In this document: in pieces, positions 32,343 through 37,995 of the stretch
Position numbering within the stretch: the stretch's first letter is position 1
Layout: each line of letters opens with the position of its first letter
Origin: an uncultured Pseudomonadota bacterium
GTDB lineage: Bacteria; Myxococcota_A; UBA796; UBA9615
Length of the DNA: 37,995 nt
Reading direction: 5' to 3'
Assembly (NCBI GenBank): GCA_937891735.1
Contig: CALAGR010000259.1
Coordinates: forward strand, 1 to 37,995
Notes under the pieces: generated by a model
Database searches by the model: none
Seen by the model: the letters and a program-made list of their open reading frames with translations, nothing else
Told to the model about the DNA's origin: nothing
Position numbers and translations under genes: made by a program

Positions 32343-33116
32343 GTGTCCACAGACCCCCTCGCCGCTGCCCCACACCCCGCCCTGGGGGGGCTGTTGATCG
32401 CGGCGCTGGGGCTGTACGTCCTCGCGGCGCTGGTCACGCTGGTGCGCCCCGGGGCGGGTCGGCCGGTCCTCGGCGCGGCGCTCCTGGCCCACGCCAGCGC
32501 GATGGTTGGCCGCGGGCTGGTCGTGGACTGGCTGCCCATGGGCCGCATGGACAGCTTCGCCACCGCCGCTGCGGCCTTCGCCCTCGTCGCCCTGCTGTCG
32601 TGGCGCCCCAGGCGGGCCGAGATCCTGCTGATGCTCGGGGTCGTCATCGCCACCCTGGGGGTCGCGCTGGCCTTCCCCCAGGACCTGCGCTACGCGCCGC
32701 CGATCCTGCGCACCGTCTGGTATCCGCTGCACGTCCCGAGCTCGTTTGTCTGCTACGGGCTGTGGTTCGCAGCGGGCGCCGCCGGCGTGCAGTGGTGGAT
32801 GGACCGGGATCCGACGACCCTTCGCCGCATGGACCAGCTGGCGCTGGTGGGGTTCGGGCTGTGGACCGTGTCGATGGTGTTCGGCGGGATCTGGGGGGCG
32901 GTGGCGTGGGGCGCCTGGTTCCTGTGGGACCCGAAGTTCATCTGGTCGGTGATCCTGTGGTTCCACTACGTCTCGCTGCTGCACCTGCGCCTGACGCCGT
33001 CGCTGTTCGAGGCCCACCGCCTGCGGGTGGCCTTGACGTGGCTCGGGTGCGCCTGGGTCCTGGTCGCGTGGGTCGGCACCTCGTTCTTCTTCGGCAAGTC
33101 CACCCATGCCTTCTGA
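32343..33116 (+). CDS. ccsA: CcsA/CcmC-like cytochrome c biogenesis protein
   Basis: This 257-residue polytopic membrane protein has about eight hydrophobic helices. The tryptophan-rich heme-handling motif appears as WGAVAWGAWFLWDPKFIWSV, the WGxxWxWD signature of the CcsA/CcmC/CcmF family. Conserved His residues are seen in LHVPSSFVCYG and LWFHYVSLLHLRL. In System II assembly, CcsA together with ResB carries heme across the membrane and attaches it to apocytochrome c. The start is GTG 32343. The 3' end overlaps resB by 11 bases, which supports a functional pair. Confidence 0.88.
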   Translation: MSTDPLAAAPHPALGGLLIAALGLYVLAALVTLVRPGAGRPVLGAALLAHASAMVGRGLVVDWLPMGRMDSFATAAAAFALVALLSWRPRRAEILLMLGVVIATLGVALAFPQDLRYAPPILRTVWYPLHVPSSFVCYGLWFAAGAAGVQWWMDRDPTTLRRMDQLALVGFGLWTVSMVFGGIWGAVAWGAWFLWDPKFIWSVILWFHYVSLLHLRLTPSLFEAHRLRVALTWLGCAWVLVAWVGTSFFFGKSTHAF

Positions 33117-34092
33117 GCGCCCGGGCCGGCTCGACTGGCTGTGGTCGCAGGGCCTGGGCGTCCTGTGCGGGCAGGGGGCCGTGCTGCTGCTCGCCGTCGG
33201 GTCGGTCGTCCTCGCCCGGACCCGGGACGGGGCCTCGGCCGGCGTGCAGGGCGACGACATCACCGTCTTCTTCACCGACCCCCACCCGGCGCACACCTGG
33301 CTGTACCTGCTGCTCGGGGTGCTGGCCCTGTACGGGCTCAACACCGCCCTCTGCACGCTCCGGTCGGTGCTCCGCAAGTGGCGGGCGGGGCTGCGCAGCC
33401 TGGGCGCCTATGGCGCCGCGATGATGCACGTGGGGTTCGTGGTGGGCTTGATCGCGCACTTCGTGGGCGGCCTGGGCGGCGCGGAGCGGGGCGCGGTCCG
33501 GCTGGGTGGGGAGTGGGCGGACCTGCCTGCGGACTGGCCTGGCATGCAGGCGCGGGTGGCCGAGCTGTCCACGGATCCTCACCCGGACGGCTCGCCGAAG
33601 CGGGTGCGGGCTGCGGTGCAGGTGCGCGACGGCCAGGGCGAGCGGACCGCCCGGATCGCCTATAACGAGCCCCTCAGCCGTCGGCTCGGCTCGGAGCTGT
33701 TGCTGTTGCGCGATCAGGGGGTCGTCGAGCGGGCCATCGTGAGCGACGGCACCGGAACCTGCCGGGTGGTGCAGGGTGGGCTCTGCCGACTCCCCAGCGC
33801 CACGCTGGTCGCCGATCAGCTCCTGGCCGCGGGAGGCCACTGGGGACCGGACCCGGTGCTCATCGCGCGGACGGCCGACGGCGCGCAGGTGTTCCTGCGC
33901 CAGGGTCGGGCCCAGACGATGGGCACGGGTCCCGCCATCACGCTGCGCGAGATCGTGCAGGAGCCCCAGCTCGTGCTGCGCGGGCGCCACAGCCCAGGGT
34001 CGCCCCTGATGCTGCTGTCGGTGGGGCTGATGTGCCTGGGCATGGGCATGCTGGGCCGACGGTGGCTGCCGAGAGGGCCCGCCCGGCAGTGA
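33106..34092 (+). CDS. resB: ResB-like cytochrome c biogenesis protein
   Basis: This 328-residue membrane protein has N-terminal helices (GVLCGQGAVLLLAVGSVVLA and WLYLLLGVLALYGLNTALCT), a third helix AAMMHVGFVVGLIAHFVGG with a conserved His, a large soluble loop (roughly residues 130-295) and a last helix LMLLSVGLMCLGMGMLG. This is the ResB/Ccs1 layout, with a big outer loop that receives the apocytochrome, although the protein is shorter than typical ResB. The loop has one CRVVQGGLC pair of cysteines. The family call rests mainly on layout and on the overlap with ccsA. Confidence 0.75.
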   Translation: MPSERPGRLDWLWSQGLGVLCGQGAVLLLAVGSVVLARTRDGASAGVQGDDITVFFTDPHPAHTWLYLLLGVLALYGLNTALCTLRSVLRKWRAGLRSLGAYGAAMMHVGFVVGLIAHFVGGLGGAERGAVRLGGEWADLPADWPGMQARVAELSTDPHPDGSPKRVRAAVQVRDGQGERTARIAYNEPLSRRLGSELLLLRDQGVVERAIVSDGTGTCRVVQGGLCRLPSATLVADQLLAAGGHWGPDPVLIARTADGAQVFLRQGRAQTMGTGPAITLREIVQEPQLVLRGRHSPGSPLMLLSVGLMCLGMGMLGRRWLPRGPARQ

Positions 34093-34126
34093 GGCCGTGC
34101 AGGCGGATCACCGCTCCATCCCCGGG

Positions 34127-34132
34127 TACCCT
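34127..34132 (+). promoter_or_regulatory. Candidate -10 box 6 bases before the M28 peptidase start
   Basis: TACCCT is followed after GCCGCG by the ATG at 34139. No ribosome binding site fits in the gap. This is consistent with a leaderless transcript starting at or next to the ATG. Confidence 0.4.
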
Positions 34133-34138
34133 GCCGCG

Positions 34139-35419
34139 ATGAACCCACCCGCTCGGCTTCTCGCGCTCTCTCTCCTCGCCGCCACCGCCCTGACCGGCTG
34201 TCCCAGCGAACCGGCCCCGGAGCCCGTCTCGGACACCCTGGATGCGGCGGTCCTGGCGGCGCTGTCCATGGAGCGGGTGCGGGACGGCGTGGACCTGCTG
34301 GCCGACGACGCCTGGGGCGGCCGCACACCGGGCTCTCCCGGGCACGCCGCAGCCGCGGACTGGGTCGCCCAGACAATGGCCGACACGGGTCTGGAGGCCC
34401 TCGATGGGGGCTTCGAGGTGGCCCACACGCTCGTCCAGGAAGACCAGCGGTGGATGTTCGACGAATCCGGAGCGGTGGTGCAGGCGCCCACCGGGGAGCT
34501 GCCTGGACGCCAGTTCATCGGCCTGCTGCCGGGCACGGATCCGGTGCTCGCCGACGAGTACATCCTGGTGATGGCCCACTACGACCACCTGGGGGTGAAC
34601 GCCGCGGGCGAGGTCTTCAACGGCGCGTTCGATGACGCCACCGCCGTGTCCGCGCTGCTGGAGCTGGCGGCCGTGCTCGTGGACCAGGGGGTCTCCTTTC
34701 GGCGCTCGCTGCTGTTCCTGATCACCGACATGGAGGAGGGCGGCCTGAAGGGGGCGCGCGCGTGGGTGGACGATCCGACCGTGCCCCTGGGCGAGATCGC
34801 GCTGGCCTTGTCCATCGACCCCATCGGCCGGCCCCTGGTGGGTGACTACGCGCCTCTGGCAGCCCTGGGCAGTGAGCGGTGCCCAGGCGCGCGGGCGCTG
34901 TGGGACCGGGTGGAGGCGCTGACGGGCGTCCCCATCCTGCAGATCAACAGGGAGCCCTTGGTGGTGTTCGGCAGCGACCAGGATGCGTTCTGGGATCACC
35001 CGGATCCGCTGCCCGGGGCCTGGCTCGCGAGCCCGGGGATGACCTGGTACCACACGACCTCCGACACCGCGGAGACCATCGACTACCGCTCGGTGCGTGA
35101 CCACCTCGGGGCGATCGCCCAGGGCATCGCGATCTTCGCGAACCGGGACGAGCGCTGCGTGGACCTGGGTGCCCAGGATCTGGCCACGAGCGATGTGGAC
35201 GAGGCGCTCGAGCTCATCGCGGCCCTGTTCGCCACGGGCGAGCTGACCAGCGCCGAGGCCCTCGATCTGAGCGCCCTGCAGACGCCGTTGGAGAACGCGG
35301 CCGCGGCGGGAGCGGTCGACACCGAGGCCCAGACGGCCTTCTTCCAGCTCCTGGTGCTGGTGATCAACGAGCTGGCGCCGGGCCACCCGGGGCCGATCCC
35401 GCCGCCCTTCCCGGGGTAG
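34139..35419 (+). CDS. M28-family zinc aminopeptidase-like lipoprotein
   Basis: This 426-residue protein has a lipoprotein signal (LLALSLLAATALTGC, Cys21). The M28 zinc-site motifs appear in order: MAHYDHLGV (first His and Asp), FNGAFDDATAVSALLELA (bridging Asp), ITDMEEGGLKGARAW (catalytic and metal Glu), LSIDPIGRPL (Asp) and TWYHTTSDTAETIDY (last His). All expected ligands are present, so it should be an active exported peptidase, probably anchored in a membrane facing the periplasm. ATG 34139 is preferred over GTG 34097 because the signal peptide begins there. A C-terminal helical region of about 80 residues (after VDLGAQDLATSD) is extra to the catalytic domain. Confidence 0.88.
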   Translation: MNPPARLLALSLLAATALTGCPSEPAPEPVSDTLDAAVLAALSMERVRDGVDLLADDAWGGRTPGSPGHAAAADWVAQTMADTGLEALDGGFEVAHTLVQEDQRWMFDESGAVVQAPTGELPGRQFIGLLPGTDPVLADEYILVMAHYDHLGVNAAGEVFNGAFDDATAVSALLELAAVLVDQGVSFRRSLLFLITDMEEGGLKGARAWVDDPTVPLGEIALALSIDPIGRPLVGDYAPLAALGSERCPGARALWDRVEALTGVPILQINREPLVVFGSDQDAFWDHPDPLPGAWLASPGMTWYHTTSDTAETIDYRSVRDHLGAIAQGIAIFANRDERCVDLGAQDLATSDVDEALELIAALFATGELTSAEALDLSALQTPLENAAAAGAVDTEAQTAFFQLLVLVINELAPGHPGPIPPPFPG

Positions 35420-35460
35420 CGCCCCAGGGGGGGGCCGGTGGACCAGAAACAGGATCGGCC

Positions 35461-35466
35461 TATCCT
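35461..35466 (+). promoter_or_regulatory. Candidate -10 box 7 bases before the metallophosphoesterase start
   Basis: TATCCT is followed after GCCGACC by the ATG at 35474, the same arrangement as at 34127 and on the minus strand at 37615. Confidence 0.4.
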
Positions 35467-35473
35467 GCCGACC

Positions 35474-37057
35474 ATGGCAGCGCACAGCTCCCCCAGCGCC
35501 CCCCCAGGGTCCAGCTTCGACGCAGCGGCGCACACCATCGTGTTGAGCGACGTGCACCTGTGCGAGGCGGAGCCCGTCGACCCGAAGCGGCCCCTGTGGA
35601 AGCGGTTCAAGCAGCGGGAGCTCTTCGTCGATCCCTGCTTCGCCCGCTTCCTGGACTACATCCAGACCGTCACGGACGGCCCCATCGAGCTCGTCTTCAA
35701 CGGCGACCTGTTCGACTTCGACTCGGTCACCGCGCTCCCCGAGGACCCCACGTTCCCCATGAGCTGGCTCGAGCGGCGGCGCGGGCTGCACCCCGAAGAG
35801 CGCAAGTCGCTGTGGAAGATCCAGCTGGTGCTGAGGGACCACCACATCTGGTTCGACGCCCTGCGCGCGTTCCTGCTGGCCGGAAACCGGCTCGTGTTCG
35901 TCATCGGCAACCACGATCTGGAGCTGCACTGGCCCCCGGTGCAGCAGGCGATCCTCGATGTGCTCGATCTGCCGGATCCCGCGGGCAGCGTGCGCTTCTG
36001 CGAGTGGTTCTACGTGTCCAACGGCGACACCCTGATCCAGCACGGAAACCAGTTCGACCGGTACTGCCTGTGCACCGATCCGGTGAACCCCTACGTGCAG
36101 CTGCGCAGCGAGCTCCGGGTGCGGCTCCCCTTCGGCAACCTCGCCGAGCGCTACATGCTCAACGGCATGGGGCTGTTCAACCCCTACGTGGAGGACTCCT
36201 TCATCCGGTCGGGGTGGGAGTACGTCGTCTTCTTCTATCGCTACATCGTCAAGACCCAGCCCCTGCTGATCCTGACGTGGCTCTGGTCGGCGACGATGAC
36301 CCTGTTCATGTCGCTGCGCGAGGGCTTCCTGCCCGCCGTCAAGGACGCGCTGCACCTCGAAGAGCGCATGGACGACGTCGCCCGCCGCGCCAACTCGACC
36401 CCTCGGGTGGCCCGCACGCTGCTGGCGCTGTCGGTGCACTCCGCGATCTACAGCCCCTGGAAGATCGCCCGGGAGCTCTGGCTCGACCGCGCCCTGCTCC
36501 TGACCCTGGTGGTGGCGGGCAGCTTCCAGCTGTTCTCGTTCTTCAACGTGTTCGTGAACCTGTCGCCGTGGTGGTGGGCCCTGGCGTTGGCGGTGCTCAT
36601 GCCGCCGTTCATCTTCTACTCGGCGCGGGTGAGCTCGGACCTGGACGACACCGAGCGCGCCATCCACAAGCGCCTGCCCACCGTGGGCCGGGCGGCGAAC
36701 GTGCGGCGGGTCGTGCTCGGCCACACGCACCGCGAGCGTCACATCGGCATCGGGGGCGTGGAGCTCATCAACACCGGGACCTGGTCGTCGGCGTACAAGG
36801 ACGTGGAGTGCACGCAGCCCTACGGCCGCAAGTGCTTCGCGTGGATCAAGCCCGATCCGGCGGGGGACGCGCGGATCTCGGAGCTGCGCGAGTGGAAGGA
36901 CCCGGGGTCTGAGGTCTACGTGCCGGACGCGCCGCCGCGGCCGTTCCTTCCGGCCCTGGAGCTGCCCGGCATCCTCACCACGGGCACGCACCGGCCGGTG
37001 GAGCTGGCCTCAGACGCCGACAGCCTCCCGCAGGGCGGCAAACAGCTCCCGCGCTGA
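35474..37057 (+). CDS. Membrane-associated metallophosphoesterase
   Basis: This 527-residue calcineurin-type phosphoesterase has all the metal motifs: IVLSDVHLCEAE (DxH), VFNGDLFDFDSV (GD), VFVIGNHDLELHW (GNHD), TLIQHGNQFDRYC (His) and VVLGHTHRERHIG (GHTH). Two hydrophobic helices, LLLTLVVAGSFQLFSFF and WWWALALAVLMPPFIFYSA, sit inside the domain between the HGN and GHTH motifs. The catalytic part is therefore tethered to the membrane on both sides of the hairpin. Related bacterial enzymes cleave lipid-linked or nucleotide phosphates such as UDP-diacylglucosamine; the substrate here is unknown. A GTG at 35438 is a possible earlier start. Its 3' end overlaps darP by 48 bases on the opposite strand. 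Confidence 0.87.
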   Translation: MAAHSSPSAPPGSSFDAAAHTIVLSDVHLCEAEPVDPKRPLWKRFKQRELFVDPCFARFLDYIQTVTDGPIELVFNGDLFDFDSVTALPEDPTFPMSWLERRRGLHPEERKSLWKIQLVLRDHHIWFDALRAFLLAGNRLVFVIGNHDLELHWPPVQQAILDVLDLPDPAGSVRFCEWFYVSNGDTLIQHGNQFDRYCLCTDPVNPYVQLRSELRVRLPFGNLAERYMLNGMGLFNPYVEDSFIRSGWEYVVFFYRYIVKTQPLLILTWLWSATMTLFMSLREGFLPAVKDALHLEERMDDVARRANSTPRVARTLLALSVHSAIYSPWKIARELWLDRALLLTLVVAGSFQLFSFFNVFVNLSPWWWALALAVLMPPFIFYSARVSSDLDDTERAIHKRLPTVGRAANVRRVVLGHTHRERHIGIGGVELINTGTWSSAYKDVECTQPYGRKCFAWIKPDPAGDARISELREWKDPGSEVYVPDAPPRPFLPALELPGILTTGTHRPVELASDADSLPQGGKQLPR

Positions 37058-37603
37058 CTTCTTCGCCCGGGCAGCCTCGACGGTCTTCTCCGGGTCGAAG
37101 GGCTTGCGGGCGGCGCGGGCGAGCTGCTTGAGGCGCTGCCGATCAGCGTCGGGATGCTCGAGCATCAGCTCCTCGACGGCGGGGTCACCGTCCTTGAGGA
37201 TCCGCGCGCGCCACCGCTCGACCTGCTGCAAGGCGAGCTCGCGCGGCGAGTTCTGCGGGGCCCGGGAGAGCAGCTCGCGCAGGACCTCCAGATCCTCGGG
37301 GTCCAGGTTCCGAAGGAGCCCCGCCACGAACAGGATCTGGCGCCGAAGGCCGACCCGCTCCCGCTTCTTCGCCCCGAGGCGGCGCGCGGTGGCCAGGGCC
37401 TCCACCACGTTGGGGCTCAGGGGGAGCTCGTCCAGCTGGTGCTGCGGCAGGCCGGTCATGTGCACCGCCATGCCGTGCACGGCGTCGGCCTCGCGGCTGC
37501 GCTTGGAGCGCCCACGGCCCTGGGTGAGGTGGGCCCTTCCCTCCTCGACCTCGGGTTCGACGGGCTGCTCGGTCCCCGGGGCGTAGTCGCGTGCGCGTGC
37601 CAT
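37010..37603 (-). CDS. darP: DarP/YjgA-family ribosome assembly protein
   Basis: This 197-residue basic, helical protein of the DUF615 (YjgA/DarP) family shows RSKRSREADAVHGMAVHMTG, LPQHQLDELPLSPNVVEALA, RLGAKKRERVGLRRQILFVA then GLLRNLDPEDLEVL, QVERWRARILKDGDPAVEEL and the C-terminal KQLARAARK and AKKSARELFAALREA. DarP associates with late 50S ribosome assembly intermediates. ATG 37603 is chosen; an upstream in-frame ATG at 37729 would read into the tandem repeats. The TACCCT box 6 bases before ATG 37603 supports this start. Confidence 0.87.
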   Translation of the reverse strand: MARARDYAPGTEQPVEPEVEEGRAHLTQGRGRSKRSREADAVHGMAVHMTGLPQHQLDELPLSPNVVEALATARRLGAKKRERVGLRRQILFVAGLLRNLDPEDLEVLRELLSRAPQNSPRELALQQVERWRARILKDGDPAVEELMLEHPDADRQRLKQLARAARKPFDPEKTVEAARAKKSARELFAALREAVGV

Positions 37604-37609
37604 GGCGCA

Positions 37610-37615
37610 AGGGTA
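37610..37615 (-). promoter_or_regulatory. Candidate -10 box 6 bases before the darP start
   Basis: On the minus strand TACCCT (37615-37610) is followed after TGCGCC by the ATG at 37603, matching the layout at the M28 and metallophosphoesterase genes. Confidence 0.4.
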
Positions 37616-37654
37616 TCGCGCCACGCGGGTCGCCGCCCCAGAACCCCTTCGAAC

Positions 37655-37995
37655 CCCACCCAGCGCGCCCAGCTCACAGAGCTCCCCCGACTTCAGCGAC
37701 TTCGGAGGCATCGGGGGCATCGGGGGCATCGGGGGCCCAAAAGCCCACCCAGCGCGTCCAGCTCACAGAGCTCCCCCGACTTCAGGGGCATCGGGGGCAT
37801 CGGGGGCATCGGGGGCCCAAAAGCCCACCCAGCGCGCCCAGCTCACAGAGCTCCCCCGACTTCAGGGGCATCGCCGGTCAAGAAGCCCACCCAGCGCGCC
37901 CAGCTCACAGAGCTCCCCCGACTTCGGGGGCATCGCCGGCCAAGAAGCCCACCCAGCGCGCCCAGCTCACAGAGCTCCCCCGACTTCGGGGGCAT
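37655..37995. repeat. Tandem intergenic repeat array (at least five copies, runs off the window)
   Basis: A core of about 40 bases beginning CCCACCCAGCGCGCCCAGCT and continuing CACAGAGCTCCCCCGACTTC starts at 37655, 37744, 37824, 37886 and 37948. The unit length shrinks from 89 to 80 to 62 and 62 bases. The difference lies mainly in the number of GGGGGCATC nonamers after the core, up to three in the first two copies. The last copies contain CCCCCGACTTCGGGGG, a 6-base-pair stem with an ACTT loop. None of these unit lengths is a multiple of three, so the array is unlikely to be coding. The right boundary is outside the window. Confidence 0.92.

Noticed and set aside
37010..37729. Extended darP start at 37729 with a Met-Pro-Pro repeat N-terminus
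   Set aside because: The extra residues come from the GGGGGCATC nonamers of the repeat array, are absent from the DUF615 family, and a promoter-like box sits 6 bases before ATG 37603.
37655..37995. CRISPR array
   Set aside because: Unit lengths and the interrepeat stretches are themselves repetitive (nonamers, AAGCCCACC), so there are no unique spacers, and no cas genes are present.

Overview
The window is very GC-rich, densely coding DNA from an unnamed bacterium. Third codon positions are mostly G or C, genes are packed with 1, 4 or 8 base overlaps, and a System II cytochrome c assembly pair (CcsA/ResB) and a DarP-type protein are present. A Myxococcota-like or related 'deltaproteobacterial' origin fits best. 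That placement is an inference, because the window has no rRNA or other marker gene.

Bases 1-20475 and 25399-30841 look like a steroid/sterol catabolic island. Its core is a plus-strand run of 15 genes (5814-20475). It contains recognisable counterparts of the mycobacterial genes that degrade the last two steroid rings (the HIP pathway): echA20, ipdA, ipdB, ipdC, a second crotonase, a FadE31-like dehydrogenase, a short FadE32/33-like subunit, fadA6, a second short FadE, fadE30, ipdF, two further SDRs, a second nitronate-monooxygenase-like flavoprotein and a GMC oxidoreductase. A fadD3-like ligase with an SDR (936-3156) lies upstream. A truncated CaiB/AMACR-type gene (575 down to base 1) is divergent from fadD3. 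A separate minus-strand operon (30841 down to 25399) encodes a P450, a DECR-like SDR, a thiolase and a FadB/FadJ-type multifunctional protein, as expected for sterol side-chain activation and beta-oxidation. A gene for a DHCR7/ERG4/ERG24-type sterol reductase and an alpha/beta hydrolase sit between fadD3 and the core operon. Genes for opening rings A and B (KstD, Ksh, HsaA-D) and a regulator gene are not in the window.

Five palindromes of the form TNNAACNNGTTNNA occur in front of exactly four steroid transcription units: caiB, fadD3, echA20 (two copies) and the P450. This is the known form of the mycobacterial KstR operator, so the island looks like one regulon under a KstR-like TetR repressor encoded elsewhere. 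A concentric nested inverted repeat (761-836) lies between caiB and fadD3.

Between the two steroid blocks are unrelated genes: an 880-residue protein with a degenerate PfkB-like domain, an AAA ATPase core and a possible RyR-like segment (23133-20491); an HflX GTPase with an acidic insertion and no ordinary start codon at its conserved N-terminus; and a small acidic-tailed protein with CSD-like and UvrD-tail-like parts.

Bases 30915-37995 are housekeeping in character: an ankyrin protein, a lipoprotein with two OB-like halves followed by ccsA and resB, an M28 peptidase lipoprotein, a membrane-linked metallophosphoesterase, darP, and a tandem repeat array that runs off the right end. Several genes have a TAYCCT-like -10 box only 6-7 bases before the start codon, which suggests leaderless transcripts.
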